The notes: generated by a model from the letters alone, not told the origin. 64,000 nucleotides of DNA from Mesobacterium pallidum (GCF_019966535.1 NZ_JAIMID010000021.1:1-64000), one strand, 5' to 3'. Positions 8,200 to 17,732 are shown, counted from the stretch's first letter. Program-made: numbers and translations.

Positions 8200-9213
8200 A
8201 TGGGCGTTATTCGCGACATCCTGAGCCAGGTCGACGCCGCGGTGGATACCGTGGCGCAGGACGGCTTTGTCTCCTCGGCGGGTGCCGTCGGCGACGTGAT
8301 CTCCGCCGGGGCCGCACTCCTTGTCGTGCTCCTCGGGATCAATGCGGTCATGCAACTCCGCCCCCTGCCCTTCGGCACCGGCTTTGCCTTCGGGATGAAG
8401 GTGGCACTGGTGGGGATATTCGCGCAAAGCTGGGACAATTTCAGCGTCATCTATGACATCGTCACGCGGGTTCCGGACTCCGTCGGTGCCTCGATCCTGG
8501 CGCTCACCGGCTCGGGCGACGAGGCCGGGGTCTATGAAAGCCTCGACAACATGGTTGCCCGCATCACCGCCTATGGCGATACGATCGGCGACCGCGCGGG
8601 CTGGGTCTTCGGCGCAGTCTTGGGCGCAATCTTCTTCGTCCTTTCAGCCGTCTTTGCCGCCGTCACCGCCGGGATCATCGCCTTCGCCCGCATCGTCTTC
8701 GCGCTGATGATCGTCATCGCCCCCTTCATGATCGTGACCTCGCTCTTCAAGCCGACCCAGTCCCTCTTCGAGGCCTGGACCCGCGCCACCATCGGCTATG
8801 CGCTCATGCCGGTCGCGGCCGCCGGGGCCGCGGGCATCATCGTGGCGATCGCCGAGGCCATCGGGGACGCCTCCGCCGATCCCGGTGACGTCGAAACCGT
8901 CAGCCTCATCCTGCCCTTCCTCGTGATCCTGATCCTCAGCGCCGGGATCATGGCCTCGGTCCCCTACATCGCCTCCAACCTCACAGGCGTCGTGGGCATT
9001 GCGTCCAATGCCGTGGGCCTGACCGGGCTTGCACGTCAGGGCTTTGTAAACACACGCCAGTACGGCACGGGCGCAACCTCGCGCCTCGTCACCGGCAAGT
9101 CTCCCCATGAGCTGAACCAGATGGCGAACGCGGGTGTGGTGAAGACCGGCGAGATGATCCGGCAAAGCCCCGGCGCGCTTCTCTCCGCCGCCAAGGCCTT
9201 CCGCAAACCCTGA
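8200..9213 (+). CDS. virB6: VirB6/TrbL polytopic channel protein
   Basis: 337 residues with at least six hydrophobic segments: about 30-48, 60-78, 140-165, 168-185, 200-222 and 230-252, with a hydrophilic C-terminus ending LLSAAKAFRKP. The membrane plan and the segment FALMIVIAPFMIVTSLFKPTQSLFEAW are typical of VirB6/TrbL, which forms the inner-membrane passage for the substrate. It begins directly at the stop of the previous gene and is followed after 17 bases by virB8. Confidence 0.9.
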   Translation: MGVIRDILSQVDAAVDTVAQDGFVSSAGAVGDVISAGAALLVVLLGINAVMQLRPLPFGTGFAFGMKVALVGIFAQSWDNFSVIYDIVTRVPDSVGASILALTGSGDEAGVYESLDNMVARITAYGDTIGDRAGWVFGAVLGAIFFVLSAVFAAVTAGIIAFARIVFALMIVIAPFMIVTSLFKPTQSLFEAWTRATIGYALMPVAAAGAAGIIVAIAEAIGDASADPGDVETVSLILPFLVILILSAGIMASVPYIASNLTGVVGIASNAVGLTGLARQGFVNTRQYGTGATSRLVTGKSPHELNQMANAGVVKTGEMIRQSPGALLSAAKAFRKP

Positions 9214-9230
9214 TGTGAAAGACGATTGAC

Positions 9231-9911
9231 TTGAAGAAGCTTGTGACCAGTTCCCCCGCGCCCGATCGCGATGCTTTCGAGGCGGATTTCATCTACGGGC
9301 CAAGACGGCGCGAACGCTTTGCCTGGTTCGTCGCGGCGGCCGGCGTTTTGGCCGGCGTGGCCGGCATGGTCGCGGGCGCGAGCCTTTTTCCCCTCAAAAC
9401 GACCGAGACCTTCGTGGTCGTTGTGGACAAGGAAACCGGCGAGATGGATCGGGTCGCCGCCGTCCAGGCGCTGACCCTTTCCGAGAGCGACGCCATTATC
9501 CAGGCCAATCTCGTGGCCTATGTCGACGATCGAGAGACCTATGACCTGACCGATGGCGAGCAACGCATCAACTCGGTGCTCGACCGCTCGGATGGCGACG
9601 CCGCTCGCACATTGCGCGATCTCTGGTCCTCCACCAACGAGGACTACCCGATCACCGTCTATGGACGCGACGCCAAGATCGAGGTGGTGATCAAGTCGGT
9701 CAACCAGATCGAGCGCGGCGTGGCCCAGGTCCGCTTTACCCGCACGCTGCGCCGTCCCCGCGACACCCGCACCGTCACCCGGTCCTATGTCGCCACTGTC
9801 GGCTATGACTTCCAACCCGAAACCCGCCAGCGCCTTCAGGATGTCTGGGCCAACCCCTTGGGCTTCGTGGTGACCTCCTACCGCGTCGACGCCGAGACCT
9901 TGGAGAACTGA
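9231..9911 (+). CDS. virB8: VirB8 inner-membrane scaffold
   Basis: 226 residues: short cytoplasmic N-terminus, one membrane segment (FAWFVAAAGVLAGVAGMVAG, residues 33-52) and a periplasmic domain with VirB8 hallmarks (YVDDRETYDL, then QVRFTRTLR and YVATVGYDF, ending NPLGFVVTSYRVD). VirB8 nucleates the channel and contacts VirB9 and VirB10. Translation starts at TTG 9231. Only five bases separate its stop from the virB9 start. Confidence 0.93.
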   Translation: MKKLVTSSPAPDRDAFEADFIYGPRRRERFAWFVAAAGVLAGVAGMVAGASLFPLKTTETFVVVVDKETGEMDRVAAVQALTLSESDAIIQANLVAYVDDRETYDLTDGEQRINSVLDRSDGDAARTLRDLWSSTNEDYPITVYGRDAKIEVVIKSVNQIERGVAQVRFTRTLRRPRDTRTVTRSYVATVGYDFQPETRQRLQDVWANPLGFVVTSYRVDAETLEN

Positions 9912-9916
9912 CCAAG

Positions 9917-10639
9917 ATGAAATCCCTGCCCGCGCTCCTCCTGGCGCTTGCCATGCCCGTTGCAGCATTCGCCGAGGCCACGCCGCAAGGCGGTCCGCTC
10001 GATATCCGCATCCGCACTGCTGTCTACAATGAAAACCAAGTCTACCGGATCGAGACCGATCTTCGGCATTCGACCACGATCCATTTCGGGGCGGGCGAGC
10101 GGTTTGAAGCAGTGATTGTCGGCGACACCGAAAGCTTCCAGGTCGATCCAATCCCCGAGCTTGGCAATGTGCTGACCATCAAACCGCATGTGGCCAATGC
10201 CTCCACCAACATGACGGTCATCACAAACCGCCGCACCTATTCCTTCCATCTGCGCGAGGGCTCGATTCCGAACCGCACCGGCATGTTCTTCGAGGTGCGC
10301 TTCCGCTACCCCGACGAGGAACGCCGCGCGGCGGGTGCAACCCAGCCCAAAGGCTTCGAGGCACCGCGCAACTATAACTACCGCGTCTCGGGCGAGGGGG
10401 ATTTCCGCCCCAGCCATATCTACGACGACGGGCGCTACACGTATTTTGTCTTCCCGGAGAATGGCCGCCAGCCCGCCCTCTTCAAGGCAGATGACCAGGG
10501 CCGCGAGCGCACGGTGAACTGGACCCAACAGGGAAACACGGTCCGGGTGCTCGGGGTGAACACCTACTGGACACTGCGCATCGGCGGCGAGGCAATTTGT
10601 GCCTGGCGCGACGAGAGCGCGATCTACGTGAGCAACTGA
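9917..10639 (+). CDS. virB9: VirB9 outer-membrane core protein
   Basis: 240 residues with signal peptide (MKSLPALLLALAMPVAAFAEA). The N-terminal domain shows the YNENQVYRI and VLTIKPHVANASTNMTVITN motifs, and the C-terminal domain shows NYNYRVSG, PSHIYDDGRYTYFVFP and the late NTYWTLRIG, all typical of VirB9/TrbG. It forms the outer-membrane core ring with VirB10. Two bases separate it from virB10. Confidence 0.95.
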   Translation: MKSLPALLLALAMPVAAFAEATPQGGPLDIRIRTAVYNENQVYRIETDLRHSTTIHFGAGERFEAVIVGDTESFQVDPIPELGNVLTIKPHVANASTNMTVITNRRTYSFHLREGSIPNRTGMFFEVRFRYPDEERRAAGATQPKGFEAPRNYNYRVSGEGDFRPSHIYDDGRYTYFVFPENGRQPALFKADDQGRERTVNWTQQGNTVRVLGVNTYWTLRIGGEAICAWRDESAIYVSN

Positions 10640-10641
10640 CC

Positions 10642-12066
10642 ATGGCCGATCAAACTCCTCCCGATCTTCAGGACCGCCTTGACCAGTTCAGCCAGCGCGG
10701 CAAATCCAAACGCCGCGGCAACAGCCTCGGGGTCGGCGCGCTCGCCGCTGCTCTTGCCCTCGGCGGAGCCGGGGTGGCGTATTTCCTGGCCACTGGTCTG
10801 CAGGAAGGCGACAGCGCGCTTGAGACCTCCGATGTCGAGACCTTTCAGGACCGCCGCCCCGGCACCGGCGGGCGGCTGGAGTTTCCGCCTGACGAAACCG
10901 AGCAACGGGTCAATGAGGCGCTGATCGCCGTCGAGGAAGCGCTTGATGTGCCTGCGGCCCCTGCCCCGGAACCGAGCGCCGCGGTGCTGGCCGAGATTGC
11001 CAAGCTGCGCGAGGCCCTCGCCGCCAGCCAGGCTGCGCGCAACTCGGAAATCCAGTCCGCCGTTGCGGACCTGCGCGAGGCCTTCGACGAACAGAAGGCG
11101 GCGCTTGAAGCACTTATTGTGGAGAAAGAGGCCGAGCTTGCCAACCTGCAGCGTCAGACCGAGACTCGCATCGAAGGTTTGCAGGCCATGCTCGATGCCG
11201 AACGCGCGCAGCGCGAGGGGCTCGAGGCCGAGCTCGACCGCGAGGGGCTGATCGCCGATCAGCGCCTTCTCGAAGAACGCCGCCGTCAGGAAGAGGAGCA
11301 GCGCCTGCGCGAGGCCGAGCGGGTTGCCGAGGAGCTTCTGACCGCGCAGATCAAATCCCCTGCCGTGGTCTACGCCGATGGTCCACGAGGTGGCCAAAGT
11401 GGCGCGGCGGTTGCCGATCCTGCTGCCGCTGGCACTGGCGGGCCGGTCCGCTCGGGCAATGAGCAGTTCCTGCAAAGTGCGCGGCCGCTCGAAGTGCAGG
11501 AGGCCGCGCGTCTCACCCATCCTGAGCGCACCCTGACCCAAGGGTCCGTCATCCAGGCCGCGCTTCAGACCGCCATCAATAGCGATCTGCCTGGCTCCGT
11601 GGTCGCGGTCGTCTCCGAGCCGGTCCCGGCGTTTTCCGGGGACCGGATCCTGATCCCCCGGGGCTCCCGCCTTTTTGGCCAATACCGCTCCGGGATCGAG
11701 ATGCACCAGAAGCGCATCCTGATCCTTTGGACCCGTGTCCTGACACCGGACGGCACCTCGATGGAAATCGCCGCCGTGGGCGGAGATCAACTCGGTCGCT
11801 CGGGGCTTACTGGCCTCGTCGACACCAAGTTCGCCGAGCGCTTCGGCGGTGCGGCGCTGATTTCCGTGATCGGGGCGGCACCGGCCGTGGCGGCGGAGAG
11901 TGCTAACAACGAAACCACAAGCATCGTCCTTGGCGATGTCGGCAGCGACCTTCAGGATGCCGTCGGATCGGTCATTGCCGACCAGGTTTCGATCGCACCG
12001 ACGATCTATGTCGATCAGGGGGCCTCGGTCACCGTGCTCGTGGACCGGGATGTGGTGATTTACTGA
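10642..12066 (+). CDS. virB10: VirB10 channel-spanning protein
   Basis: 474 residues. A cytoplasmic N-terminus is followed by one membrane segment (GVGALAAALALGGAGVAYFL, about 30-50), a long charged coiled-coil region (about 110-230, many Glu/Arg/Gln) and the C-terminal TrbI/VirB10 domain with GSRLFGQYRSG, the RILILWTRVLTPDG block and the late VSIAPTIYVDQGASVTVLVDRD. The coiled coil takes the place of the Pro-rich spacer seen in many VirB10 proteins. I chose ATG 10642 over a frame opening 45 bases earlier inside virB9. Its stop overlaps virB11 by one base. Confidence 0.94.
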   Translation: MADQTPPDLQDRLDQFSQRGKSKRRGNSLGVGALAAALALGGAGVAYFLATGLQEGDSALETSDVETFQDRRPGTGGRLEFPPDETEQRVNEALIAVEEALDVPAAPAPEPSAAVLAEIAKLREALAASQAARNSEIQSAVADLREAFDEQKAALEALIVEKEAELANLQRQTETRIEGLQAMLDAERAQREGLEAELDREGLIADQRLLEERRRQEEEQRLREAERVAEELLTAQIKSPAVVYADGPRGGQSGAAVADPAAAGTGGPVRSGNEQFLQSARPLEVQEAARLTHPERTLTQGSVIQAALQTAINSDLPGSVVAVVSEPVPAFSGDRILIPRGSRLFGQYRSGIEMHQKRILILWTRVLTPDGTSMEIAAVGGDQLGRSGLTGLVDTKFAERFGGAALISVIGAAPAVAAESANNETTSIVLGDVGSDLQDAVGSVIADQVSIAPTIYVDQGASVTVLVDRDVVIY

Positions 12067-13070
12067 TGGAGCAGGCATCACCAGCCTCATACCTCGAACG
12101 CTATCTCGACCCGTTCCGCGACCTCCTGAAGCGCGACGACGTTGTCGAAATCGCTATCAATCCGGACGGCAAGGTCTGGCTCGAGGTCGCAGGCGACGCC
12201 ACCATGCGCCACGAAGGTCAGACCGTGGATCGCACCACAGCCCTCAACATGGCCCAGACCATCGTCGGCGACGCCAAGGCCCGCGTCTCTGAAAAGAACC
12301 CGCTCGTGTCCGGCAAGGTGGAATATGCAGGCCGGCCCCTCCGGGTCCAGGTCGCCGTGCCGCCCGCCATCGATCGCGGGGCCTCGATCACCATCCGTCT
12401 CTTCGCCGCGGGCAACGTCCGGGACTACGCGCCCACCTATCTCTTCGGCAAAGCCGTCTCGCTCGACGCGCTCCGCGCCGAGAAGATGAAGAACATTGCC
12501 AGTCTTGCCGAAGAGAACCTCGAGGCTGCCCTACAGACCCTGGTCGAGGCACGGCTCAACGTCCTGATCAGCGGCGGCACCTCGACCGGCAAGACAACCT
12601 TTGCTCGGCACCTCCTGACCCATGTGAGCGAGCACGAGCGGCTGATCACCATCGAGGACGCCTTCGAGCTCTTCCCCGGCCAACCCAACACCGTCGCCCT
12701 CCTGGCCGACCGCGGTGCCGGGTCGCAACGCAGCGCCAACGCCCTCCTTCAAGCCTCCCTCCGCATGCGCCCCGACCGCATCATCGTTGGCGAGCTGCGC
12801 GGCGCCGAGGCCCTGACCTATCTCGAAGCGATCAACACGGGCCATGGCGGATCGGTTTCCACCATCCACGCGGAAACCGCAGAGCTCGCCATCGACCGGT
12901 TGGCGATCATGGTGCTGCAGGCTGGGACGCCGCTGACCTTTGCCGAGGTGCGGGAATATATCCGGAAGTCCATCGATGTAATCGTCCAGCTCGGGCGGGT
13001 CGAGGGGAGGCGGGGGATTACGGAGTTCTATCTGCCTGGATCGCGAGACGTTCCGACAGAGCGAGCGTAG
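12066..13070 (+). CDS. virB11: VirB11 hexameric ATPase
   Basis: 334 residues: N-terminal VirB11 domain, then the RecA-like ATPase with Walker A LISGGTSTGKTTFARHLL (around 170-187), the Asp box TIEDAFEL, Walker B region DRIIVGELRGAEAL and His box GHGGSVSTIHA. It works with VirB4 to drive pilus formation and transfer. It is the last gene of the operon; the 300 bases after it are AT-richer and hold no gene I can support. Confidence 0.95.
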   Translation: MEQASPASYLERYLDPFRDLLKRDDVVEIAINPDGKVWLEVAGDATMRHEGQTVDRTTALNMAQTIVGDAKARVSEKNPLVSGKVEYAGRPLRVQVAVPPAIDRGASITIRLFAAGNVRDYAPTYLFGKAVSLDALRAEKMKNIASLAEENLEAALQTLVEARLNVLISGGTSTGKTTFARHLLTHVSEHERLITIEDAFELFPGQPNTVALLADRGAGSQRSANALLQASLRMRPDRIIVGELRGAEALTYLEAINTGHGGSVSTIHAETAELAIDRLAIMVLQAGTPLTFAEVREYIRKSIDVIVQLGRVEGRRGITEFYLPGSRDVPTERA

Positions 13071-13365
13071 AGCGAAAATACCCTATTTCGTCTATGACAG
13101 GCACAGGTGTTCCCGTAATTTAGGAACATTAGTAAGAGTTGTTAAGGTGTATTGCCTGAAAAGGTTCACGATTTGAAAGGACGAATTGAGGAGCCTTTAG
13201 ATTACTAGAGGCTTCGCAGCCAAATTTTAAGGCAAGGTAGGCGACATTGGGACCAAAAGTTTCAGCACAAGTTTAAGCGGGATGCGATGCATCAGATTAC
13301 AGTGCGGGTATTCGGGAATTGAGACCTCGCGACGTTTGGGTGGCGGTACGCACCTCAACCCGATT
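13071..13365. other. Non-coding junction after the T4SS operon
   Basis: This AT-richer stretch separates virB11 from transposase debris. I see no supportable reading frame, and no strong terminator. It is probably eroded insertion-sequence DNA. Confidence 0.4.
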
Positions 13366-13850
13366 AGCTTTGGGTTACCGATATTACCTAGATCATGACT
13401 TATGAAGGCTTGCTGTACATGTGCGTCGTCAATGACCTGTTCTCACGCCGTGTGGTTCGCTGGGACGCCTGTTGTGTGTGAAAGAACACTGAACTGGCTC
13501 TGCAGGCTCTATTGATGGCCGTATAGCGGTGTAAGCCAAACGGTGAAGCCTCGGTAGGCTCGGAGCAAGGCCCGCAATTCACAAGCCGGAAGTGACAGAC
13601 GTTCTTGTACCAGCGCCGCCTAGACCCGCGCATGAGCCGACCTGGAAACAGCTATTACAACATAGTGGTCGAGAGTTTTTTCCAATCTTTGAGACGAGAG
13701 CGGATCAGGCGACGAGTATATCAAACACGCGATGAAGCAAGTCGTTACATGTTAGACAACATCAAGTATTTCATGAACTAAAACGACCGCACACGAGCAA
13801 CGGAATACTGCCGCCCATTGATTTCGACATCAAGCAGCAGACCTGAACTA
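13366..13850 (+). pseudogene. Degenerate IS3-family transposase OrfB fragment
   Basis: The forward strand reads as an IS3-type integrase core broken by stops and shifts. YEGLLYMCVVNDLFSRRVVRW corresponds to the first catalytic strand, EQGPQFTS to the second Asp block, and MSRPGNSYYNIVVESFFQSL followed by RERIRRRVYQTRDEA to the catalytic Glu region, with the end near NDRTR and a shifted PIDFDIKQQ. At least four stops interrupt it. It is a dead remnant marking the border of the AT-rich catabolic segment. Confidence 0.75.
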
Positions 13851-13910
13851 AGCAGGTGTATAGAAAACTAGGGGCATCTCGGTTCTTGTAAAGAGTTGCT
13901 TAGTTTCCTG

Positions 13911-14705
13911 TTAGAGTGACTGAGAAAGTCTACTGGCGTGCATTTGCAGAGTTGGTAGGTACTCTTCCTGTAACTTTTGCGTGCTGATCCTCGCGCTGGA
14001 GGCGCTCATGCTCATAGCTGCGACTACGTTTCCTTGGTTGTCTAGAACTGGTACAGCCATAGAGACCATTCCCTCTTCAAGTTCATTGACGGTGATTTCG
14101 AAGCCAACGTTCTTGACCTTTTTGATTCTCTCGGAAAGCTGATCTTTATTAGTTATTGTTACTGGCGTAAGCTTTTGGAGCTTATTTTTGTTCAAGTATT
14201 TGGTTAGAATTTCATTTGACTGTGCCGCTAAGAGGACGCGCCCTGTGGCGGAAGCGTATGCTGGCAGACGTCCACCTAATTTGGCGAGGCTGGAAACTAT
14301 TCTTTCAGCTTCAGCACGAGCGACAAATACCGCGTAACCTTCCTCGAAAATTGCTAGCGAAATTGATTCGTTCAATTCGTCCCGAGCAGCCTCAAGATGT
14401 GCCTCCGCCAATTGGGGCAATGAGGCTGACTCATAGTAGGCTGCGCCGAGGCGAAGCATTCTTGGAGTTGGTCTATATTTGGACCCCTGTCGAAAGAGGT
14501 ATCCAGCATCAGCAAGTGTGAGCAGGCAGCGCCTAGCGCTCGCCCGTGACAGACCCGCCAACTCTGCTGCACTGGCGACTGTGAGGTGCTCGTGATTCGA
14601 CCCGAAAGCCTCGATAATTGTTAAGCCTTTGGCCAAGCCTGCCATGCCTTCTGGGGCGCGAGCTTTCGAAGGTGCAGGCTTCTTAAAGTTTGCGCCATCT
14701 GTCAT
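13911..14705 (-). CDS. IclR-family transcriptional regulator
   Basis: 264 residues. N-terminal winged helix-turn-helix (residues about 22-85: LTVASAAELAGLSRASARRCLLTL) and a C-terminal IclR effector-binding domain (SLAIFEEGYAVFVARAEAER, then YASATGRVLLAA and the late VAAMSMSASSARIS). It resembles the PcaR/PobR/TphR branch that senses aromatic acids, though the ligand cannot be read from sequence. It is transcribed away from the TRAP importer, with an IS3 element between them. Palindromes at 16518-16550 and upstream of the dioxygenase genes are plausible binding sites. Its own upstream region lacks a clear copy. Confidence 0.9.
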   Translation of the reverse strand: MTDGANFKKPAPSKARAPEGMAGLAKGLTIIEAFGSNHEHLTVASAAELAGLSRASARRCLLTLADAGYLFRQGSKYRPTPRMLRLGAAYYESASLPQLAEAHLEAARDELNESISLAIFEEGYAVFVARAEAERIVSSLAKLGGRLPAYASATGRVLLAAQSNEILTKYLNKNKLQKLTPVTITNKDQLSERIKKVKNVGFEITVNELEEGMVSMAVPVLDNQGNVVAAMSMSASSARISTQKLQEEYLPTLQMHASRLSQSL

Positions 14706-15126
14706 TGGAAATTGTTTACCTGCTGTTTTGGTGTGATCAAACCACTATTCCGAATGCGGGGCTAAAGTAAGAAACCCATTGATTACCGGTTGATGCTGAT
14801 CTCTATTTTTGTTCATAGGCACAGTTCGATTGCACCAATTGGTTGATCGCCGAGGTTACTCTTCCCCGTAAGGACTTATCATATGACTCCAGTGAAGGGC
14901 ATGCCAAGAGCAATGTAGCCGTTGCTCTGCACGCCAACTCTGGACCACCCGAGGCTGGAGTTTTCGGGGTTTGTTCGCGATGATGGGCTGGTTGCGCCGT
15001 CGGGAAAGTGCAATAAGTTCGGGGCGTTGCATCCGATTTCGCAATGCAGTCTGTCGTCGCTTTAGTGTCTACGCCAATTCTCCAGCATTTTACCTGCATC
15101 TGCAAGGCTCTTGAACCAGTGGGGGG
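14706..15126. other. IclR upstream region, non-coding
   Basis: About 420 bases between the IclR start and the IS3 element. A reverse frame from 15105 to 14803 is open but has no recognisable product and unusual composition, so I do not call it. The stretch may include old insertion-sequence sequence. Confidence 0.4.
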
Positions 15127-15182
15127 TGAGATGGTCCCTATTTCCCGGACAGTTTTGCGGCGCTGCTAAGCTTGCCTGTTGA

Positions 15183-16034
15183 TCATGCCGCCGCCTGGAG
15201 GTCAGGGCCCTGATGGGCCTCGACCGGTGTTCTGCCGCCGAGCGCGGAATGCGGGCGCTCGGTGTTGTAGAAGTCGATCCACTTGCCGATGCCTGTCCGG
15301 GCTGCCGACCCGGTTTCGAATGCGTTCAGATAGACGCATTCGTACTTCAATGACCGCCATAGCCGTTCGATCATGACGTTGTCCATCCAACGACCTCGGC
15401 CGTCCATGGAGACTTTCACCGTCGCGTCGTGCAGGATCTGCGTGAAGCGCGGACTGGTGAACTGGCTGCCCTGGTCCGTGTTGAAGATCTCGGGCCTGCC
15501 ATGCAGCCTGAGCGCATCCTCCAGCGCCTCGATGCAGAACTCGGTATCCATCGTGTTCGACAACCGCCAGGACAGAACCCTGCGCGTGCCCCAGTCCATG
15601 ATCGCGACCAGATAGAGAAAGCCGCGCCGCATCGGGATTTAAGTTATATCGGCACACCAGACGTGGTTGGGGCGTGTGATCACCAGGTCCCTGAGCAGAT
15701 ACGGATACTTGCGGTGCTCCGGATGCGGCACCGTCGTCTTTGGCTTCTGGTAGACGGCCCGCAGGCCCATCCGCGCCATCAGCCGCCGGACGCGCTTGCG
15801 TCCGACGCAATAGCCCTGCTTACGCAGGTGCCTTGCCATCTGACGGCTGCCATAGAACGGCGTCTCCATGAACTGGGCATCGATCAACTTCATCAGCGCC
15901 AGGTTCAGCGGCGTCTCCGTCCTGCCCGGGCCATACCATGCCGACCGGCTGATCCTGACCAGAGCGCATTGCCGGGTGATCGACAGCACGAGGTGCCACG
16001 GATCGATCATCTCTCGCCTCCGGGCCATGCTCAC
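15183..16034 (-). pseudogene. IS3-family transposase OrfB with internal stop
   Basis: DDE integrase of about 283 codons interrupted once by TAA at 15641-15639. It falls just after VWCADIT, where relatives have a Tyr codon (ADITY-IPMRRGF). Downstream the frame continues intact with AIMDWGTRRVLSW, FNTDQGSQFTS and RLWRSLKYECVYLN, ending in the catalytic Glu region. The upstream part has the helix-turn-helix-like GSRQMARHLRKQGY. One base change would restore it, so the loss looks recent. Confidence 0.85.
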
Positions 16035-16323
16035 CGCCCGGAGGCTTTCGCTAAAAAATCCCGTTCCACAACGAGCTGGCCGATTTTGGCGTGCAACTTC
16101 TCGATCTCGCCGTCCTTCTCGGCGGCCTTCGCCTCGGCTTTGCCCGAGAAAATCCCGGACATGCCCTCGAGCGCCTGCCGCTTCCAGGTGTCGATCAAGG
16201 TCTGATGCACGCCATGCTTTGCCACCAGCTCGGCGACCGTCAGCTCGCCACGGATGGCCTCGAGCGCCACCTTCGCCTTAAACTCGGCTTTCGTTTGTCA
16301 GCCACGCTGTTCTTCCTCGTCAT
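16031..16323 (-). pseudogene. IS3-family OrfA with frameshift
   Basis: The natural start is the ATG at 16323 (MTRKNSVADKRK). A single missing base near 16288 then shifts the frame; after it the correct frame reads VALEAIRGELTVAELVAKHG and continues to the normal end (VERDFLAKASGR). The rest has the leucine-zipper-like AKAAEKDGEIEKLHAKIGQL. It overlaps orfB by four bases as in active IS3 elements. Confidence 0.75.
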
Positions 16324-16517
16324 CGTTGGCGGCAAGCTTAGCAGTGTGTCCGGTTTTCAGGGACCACCTCACTCAGATCCAGTGCCGGACAGAAGCATGA
16401 GTGAATATCGACGACTGTTAGAACCCAGGGCAATGCAACCACACTTGAACCAGGTCTTCATTAAGGCTCGCTCTTGCCCCACGCGGAGCGTTGACAAGCG
16501 CGGCTCCAGTCAATATG

Positions 16518-16550
16518 GTTCGCTAATAGAACGTCGTTCGCTTATCGAAC
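16518..16550. promoter_or_regulatory. Tandem palindromic operators upstream of the TRAP operon
   Basis: Two copies of a 15-bp palindrome lie 18 bases apart centre to centre: GTTCGCTAATAGAAC (16518-16532) and GTTCGCTTATCGAAC (16536-16550). The second is a perfect GTTCG-N5-CGAAC. They sit 70-100 bases before the DctP-type start. The same motif occurs twice around 58.6-58.8 kb. Paired inverted repeats of this type suit an IclR-family regulator. Confidence 0.7.
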
Positions 16551-16619
16551 GTACGGAGGGGACTAAAGTTGCCCAAATAAAGGACTGGGTGCTTGGTGCG
16601 AAAAAACCGTGGAGGACGC

Positions 16620-17672
16620 ATGAGGAAGATTTCGCTAAAGAAAGCTGTATTTGCAGCTTTTGTGGGAGTAGTTGGGACGTTGACAGTCGGCACCGTCGCG
16701 ACGGCACAAGAGTTTACTCTGAAACTACATCAGTTTTTGCCTGCCCAGGCTCACGTGCCCAAGAATGTCTTGGACGTATGGGCCGACAATGTGGAGCGCG
16801 ATTCCGGCGGCCGCATCAAAATTGAACGGTATCCTTCAATGCAACTCGGAGGCAGGCCTCCTGAATTGATCGAGCAAGTCACAGACGGCGCAGTTGATAT
16901 CATTTGGACTGTAATCGGCTATACCCCTGGTCGTTTCCCGCGCACCGAAGTTTTTGAACTACCCTTCATTCTCCCGAACGCCGAAGTTGGATCTCGCGCC
17001 TTCTACGAGATGTTCGAAAACGAAATGAAGGACGAAGAGTTTAAGGATATGCATGTCCTGGGCGTTTGGACTCATGGACCGGGATCCTTTCATTCGTCCA
17101 AGCCCATCGTGAACTTGGAAGATCTGAGGGGGATGAAGATTCGCGGTGCGTCTCGCACGGTCAACATGCTTCTCGAAGAACTGGGCGCAACGCCGGTAGG
17201 AATGCCAGTTCCGGCCGTTCCTGAATCTTTGTCGAAGGGCGTGATTGATGCAGCGACTCTACCTTGGGAGGTAGTTCTAAGTTTGAAAGTTCCAGAACTT
17301 GTACACAATCACACGGAGTTCACAGGAAACGCTCTCTACACTGCCACGTTTGTGTTCGCCATGAATAATGCAACCTATGATGGTCTTCCTGACGATTTGA
17401 AGAAAGTGATCGACGACAATTCGGGCTTTGAATTCTCTGCCTGGGCTGGAGTTACTCAAGAAGCCTACGCGTCACCAAGCCGCGAAATTGCTCGAGAGAT
17501 GGGGAACAGTATCGTAGTTCTGGATGAAGAACAGTCAAAGATCTGGAGAGATGCTGCGCAACCTGTCTACGACAAATGGGCTGCTGACATGGACGAGCGT
17601 GGTTTTGACGGCTCCGCTTTGATTGAAGAGGCAGAAAAGCTCATAGCGAAGTATTCTGCTGAGCAAAAATAA
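16620..17672 (+). CDS. dctP: TRAP transporter substrate-binding protein (DctP family)
   Basis: 350 residues with a signal peptide (MRKISLKKAVFAAF..., cleavage near ATAQEF). The mature protein is a DctP-type binding protein: the FLPAQAHVPKNVLDVWADNVE start, MQLGGRPPELIEQVTDGAVDI, and the MKIRGASRTVNMLLEELGATPVG block whose Arg normally binds the ligand carboxylate. It would capture an organic acid in the periplasm for the two permeases that follow. A GGAGG ribosome site lies five bases before the ATG at 16620. The gene is AT-richer than the T4SS genes. Confidence 0.93.
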   Translation: MRKISLKKAVFAAFVGVVGTLTVGTVATAQEFTLKLHQFLPAQAHVPKNVLDVWADNVERDSGGRIKIERYPSMQLGGRPPELIEQVTDGAVDIIWTVIGYTPGRFPRTEVFELPFILPNAEVGSRAFYEMFENEMKDEEFKDMHVLGVWTHGPGSFHSSKPIVNLEDLRGMKIRGASRTVNMLLEELGATPVGMPVPAVPESLSKGVIDAATLPWEVVLSLKVPELVHNHTEFTGNALYTATFVFAMNNATYDGLPDDLKKVIDDNSGFEFSAWAGVTQEAYASPSREIAREMGNSIVVLDEEQSKIWRDAAQPVYDKWAADMDERGFDGSALIEEAEKLIAKYSAEQK

Positions 17673-17732
17673 AGCGCGAAAAAAATATCTAGGGGTCAGG
17701 TGCGTCGAAGTGCCTGGCCCTTGAAGCGATGA

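Larger units (their letters stand above)
15127..16371 (-). mobile_element. IS3-family insertion sequence, 1245 bp, inactivated
   Basis: The ends are imperfect inverted repeats: TGAGATGGTCCC...CCGGAC inward from 15127 and TGAGGTGGTCCC...CCGGAC inward from 16371. Inside are the usual overlapping orfA and orfB on the minus strand, both damaged. No target duplication is visible (flank GGGGGG on the left, CTCAGAT on the right), so the ends may have recombined since insertion. It separates the IclR gene from the TRAP operon it may control. Confidence 0.85.

Noticed and set aside
14803..15105. 100-codon minus-strand frame before the IS3 element
   Set aside because: Composition is odd and no homologous pattern; likely eroded DNA.
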